From Alnus glutinosa (Eukaryota > Streptophyta > Magnoliopsida > Fagales > Betulaceae), in contig NC_084893.1 in the NCBI RefSeq assembly GCF_958979055.1, forward strand, positions 26,553,487-26,617,486: 64,000 bases of DNA, given 5' to 3'. A program made the position numbers and the translations under genes. The notes beneath the pieces are model-generated. The model made no database searches. It was not told the origin of the DNA and saw nothing but the letters and a program-made list of their open reading frames with translations. Shown here in pieces: positions 1 through 10,118 of the stretch; position 1 is the stretch's first letter; every line of letters starts with the position of its first letter.

Positions 1-310
1 AGGCGCAGGGGTCGAAGCACGGAATATGGCTATAATTGCCTCAAATTGTCGCGTGTGATCGTCAGTTGCATTACACGTAGGTCCTACCACACATGCTAAT
101 CTACTTTTTTTTGTCTTTTAAGCGAATATTCTTAATCTACTAAACTGAAGTTGTTCTAATTATATTCATACAATAATGGCTGACAATTTGAGTTGGCTGG
201 TCTAGTCAATCTGAATACGGCTTGAGAATGACCTAACAAAATCTGTTTGTCTCGTTATTAAATGACTTAAAAATGAGTGACTTGTTTGGCTCGTTTTAAT
301 TTGTATTTAT

Positions 311-377
<67 letters not shown>

Positions 378-1421
378 ATAATATAATAAAGCAAGTTGAC
401 CCGTGATTTTCTCGCTTATTAAACAGATTAAATGGCTCGACTCTTTTATGATTTGAACTCGTTTATATTAAACTCTAATTCTCTAATGCCATTTTGAATT
501 CGCCGATTGTTACAAAGATTACCGATCATAGTTCTAAACTTGTTCTAAAATTGTCTTTATTTTTATTTGTTTTGGTATTATTATAGTCACCGTTGCTATT
601 AGGCACATTTTATTCTACAACAAGTTCGTGTTAGAGTTGCTTAACGGCATGTTTAGGTGAGAGAGGTTTTTCAAATACTTTTTTTTAAGTATCAACTTTA
701 CTTAGATTTTATTCAATTTTTTATAATTCTTTTTCAAATTTTCTTAACCATTAAAACATAGTTTCAAAAAAATAGTTCTTTTTTGTATTCACAATTTTTT
801 AAAAAATTGCACACCGATCAAGACTAAAAGAAAAAATAAATAAAAGAATCAAAACGAAAAGTTTGTGTTATAATTGTCTTTTCTTCTTTATATTCTTATA
901 GATAAATGTTGGAAAAATAAATTCTGATAATTGTTCCGCTGCACAAGAGATATTTGGATAGGAGTAGTAGTAGGTCTATTATAACTTTTATTATAAGTTT
1001 CTTATAAATTGATGTGATAGTTTATGTGATACTCATTACGTCGATTATCAAAATGTAGACAATCATGTGGTAGTTTACATGTCACTTACCACTTTTACAC
1101 TTTTTTCGACATTGGAGAACATTAATTTTTTTATTTTTTATTTTTTGTAATTTGATGGAACATTGTCCAAATTAAAAGTTTGAAGGGACATTGTAAATTG
1201 AATGGTAGTTTGAAATGACTACGTGAATTTTAAAATAAATAAATTAATTAAAGAGTGTTTGGCCACTAGTGACTACCACACGGGCTATTTTTTTTTAGTT
1301 GTTAATTATTTCATTTTTTTACATGTAAATAGGAAGTCTCTTACCTGAAAAATAATTTACAGAGGCAGTGATCTGATCTCCATACATGAAATGTTTAATG
1401 ATTTTTTAATAAATATTTTGT

Positions 1422-1465
<44 letters not shown>

Positions 1466-2036
1466 TATAGAGATAATTACACTAATGGTTCATGAAATTG
1501 ACCTAAATTACGAATCACTCCATGGTACTATAATTATAAATCACTTGATAAATCTATTTTCCATCCACGACGTAAACAAACCACGCTGCCACAGCCAAGC
1601 CAAACCGAACGCACTGAACGTTGCTCCTCGGACGTGGGTCTGAACGCTGTCGGCATTACCCAGGCCAGAAAACGCCGCCAGCACCCATGCGGGACCACAC
1701 CGGCATTACTTGGACTGGATCACGTTGCCACCGCCCAGGCCAGACCACTCCATCAGCTTTTTTAGCATTGGACTTCCATCGAAATTGAAAAGTTATTCTC
1801 ATTCACAAAACCCCCTTTTCCCTATTCAATATTCGAAAGCCACTGAGAGATCTGAGAAACACTGCCGTTGAATGGGCAGTGACTAGGTGCATGCAAATTG
1901 AATGAGAAAGGTGACTTCGCTTGTCGATTGATTTGAGGAAGGGAGGTTTTTTTTTTTTTTTTTTTAATGGAGGTTTTGATCGTGTATACTGTGCATAATT
2001 TCATTTGGTGTAATATGCTGATGTATCTTTTTTCTA
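1..2036. other. Intergenic, no gene recognised
   Basis: AT-rich DNA without a convincing reading frame. It contains an (AT)n run, a T-tract near 1421-1462, and a GC-richer island at about 1555-1750 that I could not assign. The segment near 1020-1230 shares wording (wording of the type 'gggacattg...tagtttg') with 28660-29250, which suggests a dispersed repeat. Confidence 0.6.
314..372. repeat. (AT)n microsatellite
   Basis: Uninterrupted alternating TA dinucleotides for about 58 bases in AT-rich intergenic DNA. Confidence 0.95.
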
Positions 2037-2938
2037 TTAGAGCACTAGCAGCAGATTCCCAACCATTTTCCCTAAATTTAGGGAACAAAACTACTTTTTG
2101 TTTCCCTATAAAAAAACACCCCACAATAGATTCCCTTAACTTTCCCTATATCAATTAAATACTTTTTTTTACTCTTACTTTATTCTTTTTTTCTCTTTCC
2201 TACTTTTTTGTACCAACCAACTCCCAACTAACTCCCAATCAACCCTTCATATCTTTGTTTTTATGTTCATAAAACTATTAAATGACCATTTAAATGGTTT
2301 GATCAAAACAGCTGGGAATGAAAAAAAAAATTTCAAGGGAAGGTTCTAGAAGGTGGGTTGATGTATTGTGGATGATACCCAACACAAGTGAAAGTTGCAT
2401 GGTGGGTAGCTTTGCTGAGATATTTCGTAAGCCTCAATTGACGAACAGGAACATGCAAGCAAGAAATCAACAAATTCAATAGCCACAAGCTCCTAGTCCA
2501 CGCGAGAACCAAAGCCCAACCTCTGATCCAAAACATGGTTTTTCACTTTTTCCCTTCCCTTGAAGCTGGTACGCAGATAGCTAGAAATCCTTAATTACAA
2601 CATTAATAGTCATTAAATTGCACCAGCGTCTTGTTGCCAACTGCTATCAATTGTGCGTACTCCACAGCTGTAAAAAGTGAAAACGTGTGTATACGCTTCC
2701 TACATTTATAGCTATTAAACTAGTCGGCAGTTGGCAATGGTGGTTGTGAATTAAATTTACATTTATAGTTTGTAGTTGAAACATGAAACACAATCGAACC
2801 TGAGTGTTCAAGAACAAATTTAAATAGACCAATTGCCTTATTGTTTTCCATCCATTTTACAACCAAGCTTGTGTTCTTTCAATTTAAATAGATTCATTGT
2901 CTCACTTATTTTAATCCATTTCAATATCCTTTCCCTCT

Positions 2939-4231
2939 ATGGATCATATTCTTGAACTTGATAGCCTTCAATATGATTCTTCCTCCGATGATGAGTTGGA
3001 AATAATTTCAACTTTTGCTATGGTAAAAGAACGATTGGATGGCGAAGGAGGATCAAGATCACGACGTGTTTCTGGTCGACGTCGCAATACTATTTGGCGT
3101 AATTCTTTGTAAGGCCAAGAAAACCTATTCCGCGATTATTTTGCGGAATCGGCGGTATATCCTCCCAACAAATTTCGAAGGAGGTTTCGTATGCGCCGTG
3201 ACCTTTTTATGCGCATTCACGACGCAATAATATCTCATGACAGATATTTTGTTCAAGAAAGAAATGCTGCTGGAAAGCTCGGACATTCTTCTCTACAAAA
3301 GATGACTGCTGCAATTAGGATGCTCGCTTATGGAGTAACTGCAGATTTGATGGATGAATACTTACGGATTGGAGAAAGGACAGCAATGGATAGCTTTATA
3401 CATTTTGTTAAAGCGGTAGTTTCAATTTTTTCTGCCGAGTACTTGAGGTCGCCAAACTCAGAAGACATTGCTAGATTGCTAGCAATTGGCGAAAGTCGTG
3501 GATTTCCAGGAATGCTGGGAAGCATCGATTGCATGCATTGGAAGTGGAAGAATTGTCCAAATGCTTGGAAAGGTATGTATTCTGGTCATAAACGTGAACC
3601 TACAATTATTTTGGAAGCCGTAGCGTCCCATGATCTTTGGATATGGCACGCATTTTTTGGGTTACCAGGGTCTCATAATGATATAAATGTGTTAGAACGA
3701 TCTGATGTATTTGCCAATCTAGCTGAAGGGCGTGCTCCTCCGGTCAACTACTCAATCAATGGTCACGATTATACAATGGGATACTATCTTGCCGATGGTA
3801 TATATCCTTCGTGGGCAACATTCGTAAAAACAATTCATGCTCCACAAGGAAACAAGAGAAAAAATTTTGCTGCAGCTCAAGAGTCGGCAAGAAAGGACGT
3901 AGAGCGAGCGTTTGGAGTGCTTCAAGCACGATTTGCAATTGTGCGTGGACCTGCACGGTTATACCAACCTGAACTTCTTAAAGATATTATGATGGCGTGC
4001 ATAATATTGCATAACATGATCGTTGAGGATGAACGAGATATGTATCTTGGAGCAGATGAATTCAATTATGAGCAAATCAATGACGTTCCACTCGAACCAC
4101 CGTCACACGAAGTTACAAATGAAGTTGTGGAGTTCATGCAAAATCGTCATCGTATTAGAGATCAAGAAACACATTTGCAACTTCAATTAGACCTCATTGA
4201 GCATTTATGGCAAATACATAGTCAATCGTAA
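2939..4231 (+). pseudogene. PIF/Harbinger DDE transposase with one in-frame stop
   Basis: A single open frame of 431 codons from the ATG at 2939 to the stop at 4229-4231, interrupted only by a TAA at 3110-3112 (codon 58). One C-to-T change from CAA would explain that stop. The downstream ATG at 3191 leaves 346 intact residues. The HARBI1-like nuclease core is clear: first Asp in GSIDCMHW, second Asp in PGSHNDINVLERSD, and the third acidic residue in RKDVERAFGVLQARFAIV. The N-terminal acidic part and basic RRR stretch before the core match family architecture. In this superfamily the enzyme cuts and pastes the element together with the Myb-like ORF1 product. Whether the 346-residue form is active is unknown; I call it a pseudogene because the normal N-terminus is cut off. 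Confidence 0.88.
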
Positions 4232-4708
4232 GAAATTGTTCTCTCTAAAATTTGGTGTCATGTTATGTAGTTTGGAAAATTTGGTATCATGTTATGTAGT
4301 TTGGAAAATTTGGTATCATGTTATTTAGTTTGGAAAATATGGTATCATCTATCTATGAGTTCAGTTTGAGAACTATAAAAATTTCCATGCCTTCCCTTAA
4401 TTTTTGTTGATTGAATTGGTTATTCGTCATTGCAAAAAAGAGTAACTTTGATTCAATAACCATCGAGTTGAACAATGCACCCTCTGTTGCACACACTGAT
4501 GCTCATGTTTTTGCACTCTATAAATTCTGAACATGACATGCCCTTTTATAAGCACTGTTGTCGGTCAACAAAAGCTTAATAGGACTTGCAGATACCAATA
4601 TCCTCCTATTTCCCATGAGTGACTTCTATGGAAGGGGTATATATATTTATGGTCATATTGTCATCATATTGCTTCAGATTATTTTATTCAATCCCAAAAT
4701 AATTGAGA

Positions 4709-5247
4709 GTGGAAGTCGGAAATGCAGCTACTGAGTCATTGGACAGGATGAGGGATGAAAGCAAGAAAGCAGCCTTGCAGTTAGTTGACATGGAATGTGG
4801 TTATCTAACTGTTGAATATTTTCGCAAGCTTCCCCAAGATATTGAGAAGGGTGGAAATCCAACGCACTCAATTTTCTTCAAGTGTCCAACTTTCTCTCTC
4901 TGTGACTGGGTGTGTGCGCAAGTGTGGGCTCACTTGAAGAGGGGTCAAATTTTCTTCAAGAGAGGTCAAATTTTCTTCAAGTGACTGGGTGTGTGCGCAA
5001 GTGCCTTTGAACTTCAAGTGTCCAATTTTCTTCAAGTGAGTTTACCCCTCTTGAGAAAAAAAAAATTGTCCTAATTTCCTATCTACAACAATTTTTTTTT
5101 TTTCTCTTCTTTTTGCAGTCAAAACAGTTGTCTAAATTGTTGGATGAGGATCCAGCAATCATGCAGCGCCGGGGCAACCTTGGGAAAAGGCTAGAATTAT
5201 ACAGAAGTGCCCAACAAGAGATTGATGCAGTTGCTTGGTCCAAGTAG
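4709..5247 (+). pseudogene. Captured fragment of a dynamin-related protein 1 (DRP1) gene
   Basis: Two coding pieces of one gene. The first (4709-4876) encodes [20 protein letters not shown] followed by [19 protein letters not shown], typical of the stalk/GED boundary of plant DRP1 proteins. The second (5119-5247) starts after a TTTTTGCAG acceptor, reads [16 protein letters not shown], continues [18 protein letters not shown] and ends at a TAG, matching the DRP1 C-terminus. The exon that normally lies between them is missing and is replaced by short direct repeats (TTCTTCAAGTG type, about 4870-5050). A retained splice acceptor points to genomic capture and not a processed copy. The GTPase domain is absent, so no working dynamin can be made. 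It sits wholly inside the PIF/Harbinger element. Confidence 0.85.
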
Positions 5248-5864
5248 AGGGGAGCAGATTTATGCCAAAGTTTGAAACAAAGCAAAGGCAATGCTGATTG
5301 CAATCGGGGAACCTTGAACATGGCCCCTGGGTTACGGATTATGGAACCAAATGCTTCAAGCAAGCCTATTTATATTCAACTTTTTTTATATATATATATA
5401 TAGTTAAGTCAGCCAAAAAGAATAAGTAACTCATAAGGCCCCACTTGACTTGATTAAAGGCAATTGCACAAGAAGAAAAGGACATCAGATAGAACATAAT
5501 TAACAAACCATACATGTGCTACATCATAAGGCCCCACTTGACTTGATTAAAGGAAAACACGTACAGGTGCTACATGTAAGCATCATCTTAATTGACCACA
5601 AACCATAAAACAAAGCTACCCCTAATTAAAGTTGAATGAATTCCTCCCAACAAATACTAAGCCAAATTTGACCTATGATTCACAGATTCAATCAACTGCA
5701 GAAGCTTCAATCTCCTTGTGTGATGGCATAAACAAAAAAACACTTAACCATCTAAGAGATTTCCCTTTTGTCTTTTCTAACTAACAAAAAACCAAAGGTA
5801 TAAACAAAAAGCCAATGACATAAACAAAAAGCCAATAGCATAAACAAAAGCCAATTACCAATGA

Positions 5865-6866
5865 CTAGTTAGTCCTACGCTTCTGCATGATTTCCATTTG
5901 GAGAGATTGAATATATTCAAGCTGAATTGGTGACAAGCAGCTTGTATCCATCATCATAATTTCTCTTTCCTCTTTCTTTTGTTCTCTTGCCTCTTTCCTA
6001 AGTTCAACCTCAAGCTTTTGTTTCTCAATACGAACAATCTCTTCCTTTGCCATATCAATATTTTTCATTCTCTCCTCATACGATCTTTTCTTCACTTCCG
6101 TTAATTGAGTCAAAACCTCCGTTATAATCTCTTTATCTCCACAATCTTTGCTCTTTCTTTTTTTCTCTCTATCTTTCGCGGCCTTCTTGCCTATAGGTCT
6201 CTCCAAGTCTACAATAACGTCTTCTTCATCATTGTCAACACTTAGATTGATCACAGGTTGAAGAGAAGGACTTATGGATTTCTTTCTCAGCATTGTTGGC
6301 TTCAACTGCTTCCATTTTGGCAAGTTCTTCAACAACTTCCAACAATGTTCAAATTGAAATCCGATAGAGTATTCATCCCGGTACATATCCTTTGCCAAAT
6401 TAATCTGAAAAAAAGAAAAGAAAAATAATTAGAATCTTCAAACTAAATATAAGGTTAATTTACTCTACTAGTAACAATTCATTTTTACCTTATCTTGCTC
6501 AGTAGCACCACTTGGATTCTTTGTTTCAACTTGTGCCAAGTACCCACAAAATTTGTTTGTAAACTTTTGGATTGATGACCATCGATTTGATAGAGAATGA
6601 GCGGAACGTTCCACCGTGTCTTCTTTCTTGTTCTCATGATAGTTCATCCAAATTTTATCCCAAAATTTGTTGCCTTTTTGATCAGTCCCTTGAATTGGAT
6701 CAATGCTAGTACTAATCCAAGCCTTTACTAGTAGAATGTCTTCTTCAATAGAGAAGTTTGTCTTCTTAGTAGATTTTATTTTAGGTTGGGATGGAATTTC
6801 TTGGTAGTTTTGCAACCCTGATTGTAAGAGCGTAATGAAGCTTTGGTTTTCGTCTTGTGAATCCAT
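5865..6866 (-). CDS. PIF/Harbinger ORF1, Myb/SANT-like DNA-binding protein
   Basis: Two exons on the minus strand: 6866-6489 (126 codons) and 6404-5865 (180 codons with stop), phase 0, total 305 residues. The donor is AAG|GTAAAA and the acceptor TTTTTTTTCAG-like. The N-terminal half has the trihelix/Myb-like domain: NFSIEEDILLVKAWISTS, then WDKIWMNYHE, then RSAHSLSNRWSSIQKFTNKF. The second exon has the 'NAM-associated' C-terminal region with FQFEHCWKLLKNLPKW, then a long Lys/Glu-rich helix with probable coiled coil. In this superfamily ORF1 binds the transposon's subterminal DNA and helps the transposase enter the nucleus. No frame damage is seen. Plant databases often misname such proteins after an unrelated glutathione S-transferase. 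Confidence 0.85.
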
Positions 6867-7090
6867 GAGAGTAGGCTACCAAACAACAAGAAGTTAAAAA
6901 AGCAAAAACATGAAGATTTAATCAACCAGTATTTAAGCCAAAGATTAAATCAACCAGTATTTACAACTGAACTACAAAGATACAACAGCCAGTATCAGAA
7001 CCTCTTTACAACTTCTCCACAAGACCCAAACAAGAAGCAACCAAATATACAAAACAACATTTAAAAACCAGAAAAACAACTCCTTCACTT

Positions 7091-7390
7091 TTCAACTGCA
7101 GCAATTCTGCAGAACCATAAACTGCATAACTAAACTAAAGTTTACAGAATCAAAACTCCTTCACTTCTCATCAACAATAAACTGCAGAAAAATAAACTTA
7201 ACTACTGGACCCTCAAGATCAATTTTTACTCGGGTAAACATTCAACTGCAGCAATTCTGCAGAACCATAAACTGCATAACTAAACTAAAGTTTACTATAT
7301 CAAAACTCCTTCACTTCTCATCAACAATAAACTGCAGAAAAATAAACTTAACTACTGGACCCTCAAGATCAATTTTTACTCGGGTAAACA
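7091..7390. repeat. Two tandem copies of a 150-bp unit
   Basis: The sequence from TTCAACTGCAGCAATTCTGC at 7091 is repeated almost exactly from 7241, ending with CTCGGGTAAACA. It lies in the non-coding right half of the PIF/Harbinger element, upstream of its minus-strand ORF1, so it may belong to that gene's promoter or to subterminal binding sites. Confidence 0.9.
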
Positions 7391-8802
7391 GTAATTCTGC
7401 AGAAAGCATCTCGTAAAAATCTCACTGGGACCGGTTTACCACTTATACCGACATCTCCTCTCTAATAATGCTCTAATTACGACACATATCTACATTCTCA
7501 ACGTTCCTTTTAAACCCATCTTTCCCCAAAACTCTGGTTCTCACCTCCCAATTTTTTTTTTTCTTTTTCAAGATCTGCTTCTCTGTTTCTGATTTCCATG
7601 CTTGGTCTCATTTCTATTTCTCCACATATTATAAATTGTGGAGCTCAACACAAGTCTACAGATATTGGCAGCCAAAGACTTCTTTTTCCAATCACACACT
7701 CTCAGCCATACCACATCGTCCCAATCATATGGAGGATGACCAAATTCTCAAAACAGAGAACAAAACCAGAGCTGGCAAAACACCTAGCAAACCATATTAT
7801 CCAGCAAGCAACAGTCTCTATGGAAGATCTTGTGACAACAAATGCTCCAAAACCCATAACAAAACTTTCCATAAACAAACATAAGAATCCATGGATACCA
7901 GGTTCAATACAGAACAACAAAACACACCCTGTACTACAAAACAAAAAACCAGGGAACTAAAAACACTCTACAACAAACTTAACAGAGATTACAAACTCCA
8001 TAAATGAACTAAGTGAGCAAGTGCTAGGAATGGGTATTTGCCAAAACTTCTGTTCTCATATATATGTTTCTATGGCTAAAACAAAAATCCATAACAATTA
8101 AAATTTTGAAAGACCCAGATCAAGAATTTCCCATATGTCAACAGAAAAATTTCCATGAAGAATCCGGTAATGTTCTAGAGATAGAAACTCCAAAATGCCC
8201 ATCCCATGATTTACGACATGTACAACGAAAATATTGGAGACAATAAGAATAACCCACATTATTTTTCAACATTTTCTCGTGATAATCATGAAAATAGGAA
8301 GTGTACCTCATGAAACAGCTCGAAAATACACGAAAGAACCGTCAAGCTGGAAGAGAGATGCGAGAATCAACCCATCGACAAAAGAATGCAAGAATCAACC
8401 GCAAACTTGACTTCAACTAACAAAGAAAAAAACCCAAAGCAACGCACAACAAGAAGTTGGTTAAAATTTAAAGAAGGAACACAAACAAATAAGTAGAAAC
8501 AAAGAATGGGAAAGAAAAGAACGGGTCTGGGTGTTCACCGGCGCTGCTCCAACCACACATCAACTACCGCAAGACCTGCAGCTTGTCTTCCTCGCTCCCG
8601 CCGTGCAGAAAGCTAGTGAAGAATTTTTCATCGAAAAAAATAAAGCTAGTGAAGAATGAGGGTAGAGGCGTGATGGAGGAGTTGTTTAATGGGTATGGCG
8701 CGGGAATGAAATTCAGATGGAGGGAAATGAAAGCAGAAATGGGGTTGCGTGAAAGGCAGAGATATGGCCGATTTTTTTTCGATTAAAAAATTTGATTGGG
8801 AA

Positions 8803-8840
8803 GCTACAGTGCTACCCAATGTATTGGGTAGCACTGTAGC
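8803..8840. repeat. 38-bp near-perfect palindrome near transposon end
   Basis: Arms of 18 bases (GCTACAGTGCTACCCAAT and its complement) are separated by 2 bases. It lies 120 bp inside the right end of the PIF/Harbinger element. It could form a hairpin or be a paired protein-binding site. Confidence 0.9.
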
Positions 8841-8973
8841 TACCCAACCAAAATGGTTAAAATTGGGGTAGCTATTCTGGGTCACTTTTTTGTGTTTTTT
8901 ATCAAATTTTCCCTATATATAGGGAAGGGAACCATTATAGGGAATCTGCTACTAGTGCTCTTAGAGGGTATAA

Positions 8974-9121
8974 GAGCATCCTCATCGAGCTCGATAGTTC
9001 AAACTTTTCACCAAATTTTGCTTAAACTTCTCAAAATCTCTCCTGCATCAAACTCTTTATTCTTTCACCAAAATGGATCTTGTCATATTCTATCACCAAA
9101 TTTAACGCTTAAAATCTATTC

Positions 9122-9171
<50 letters not shown>

Positions 9172-9964
9172 CTCATTCTCGCGCCTTCTTCCCTTCTTCA
9201 CTGTCATCTCCCTCTGGCCTTCCTCCCTTTCTTCACGCCCAAGCCCAAGATTTTGTTTTCCACACCTGGCTCGCACTGGCGGAACCCTCGGCACCCACAG
9301 CTTCCTCAGCAACAACGGCGCTGGCGTGTCGTGCATCCAGAGAGAGACCGGCGCCAGAATCCACTGCGAGGCAGCGGCGCCCGGATCCGACCACCGGATC
9401 GTCCTCCTCGTCGGATCTGCGTTGAAAGCCGAGCTAGGTTTTCTAGCTCCTCGTCCCCCTGAAATTGGTAGAAAATCCGAGCTCCTCGTCGTCGTCGTCG
9501 GAGAAAATCCCTTTTCTCTAGCTCCTCGTCATCGGATCTGGGTTTCTAGCTCCTCGTCCCTCTGAAATTGGTAGAAAATCCGAGCTCCTCATCCCTCTGA
9601 AAGTCGTCCGATCTGGGTTGCCTTCAAATTGGTAGAAAAATATTTTTTTTTTGGTGATTGTTGTGCTTTGGAATTTGATTTAAGAGAGTGGGATGAAAAT
9701 TGGTAGAAAATCCTGCAACCTAATTTGAAGTTTTTGATTATGTGGGTAGCCGACTGTGGTGAGAGTGTTTTTGTTTGGAAAATTTGATGTTCATACAGTT
9801 AAATTGGTTGGTGTTCAAACTAATAAAAAATAATTTATAATTAAAATAGAGAAATGTTTAGAGAGTTTGATGTAGGAAGTGTTTCAAAAGTGAGAGATAA
9901 AATCAAAAAAGTAAATTGTTTAAGTTAAATTTGGAGAAAATTTTGGAGTTTGATGAGGATGCTC
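8974..9964. mobile_element. Non-autonomous PIF/Harbinger-like (Tourist-type) element
   Basis: The ends are GAGCATCCTCATCGAGCTC at 8974 and the complement of GAGCATCCTCATCAAACTC at 9964, flanked by TAA on both sides (8971-8973 and 9965-9967). Length is 991 bp. It contains a 48-base T-tract, a GC-rich block at about 9200-9620 with repeated GAGCTCCTCGTC and AATTGGTAGAAAATCC phrases, and a possible KH-domain fragment. No transposase is present. It starts ten bases after the target duplication of the 6.9-kb element and ends 154 bp before the ETFA start codon. Confidence 0.82.
9275..9430 (+). pseudogene. Possible captured KH RNA-binding domain fragment
   Basis: The frame beginning at 9275 reads ...GAGVSCIQRETGARIHCEAA then APGSDHRIVLLVGSAL. 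The pattern 'I-QRETGARI ... PGSDHR-IVLLVGS' matches the second half of plant KH domains of the HEN4/RCF3/PCBP type. The GXXG loop that should lie just upstream is not clear, so the piece is partial or frameshifted. GC content here is far above its surroundings, as expected for a captured coding exon. The call rests on short motif similarity only. Confidence 0.45.
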
Positions 9965-10118
9965 TAAGGGTGTGCTTTCTGCCAAGTCGGAAAGGCGAAA
10001 GCAGTCACTTAGCTGAACTACTAATACGACGACGTTTGGAACTCTTCATTAAACAAATCGAGCTCCCATCAGCCTCGTCGTTATCATCTCTCACCGCGGA
10101 GAGAAGCTTGCACAAGCA

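Larger units (their letters stand above)
2040..8960. mobile_element. PIF/Harbinger DNA transposon, near full length (6.9 kb)
   Basis: The ends are 21-bp terminal inverted repeats: GAGCACTAGCAGCAGATTCC at 2040 and its complement at 8940-8960 with one mismatch. They are flanked by identical TTA target duplications (2037-2039 and 8961-8963), the 3-bp TWA preference of PIF/Harbinger. Inside are the two hallmark genes in convergent orientation: a DDE transposase (2939-4231, +) and a Myb/SANT-like ORF1 protein (6866-5865, -). Between them lies a piece of a host dynamin-related gene. Subterminal features include a 150-bp tandem duplication (7091-7390) and a near-perfect palindrome (8803-8840). One nonsense codon in the transposase makes this copy probably non-autonomous now, but the ends and ORF1 look recent. 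Boundaries are well supported. Confidence 0.93.

Noticed and set aside
8853-9425. 190-codon open frame on the plus strand
   Set aside because: It runs through a 48-base T-tract (a long Phe run) and a transposon boundary; only the short KH-like stretch in another frame has a recognisable motif.
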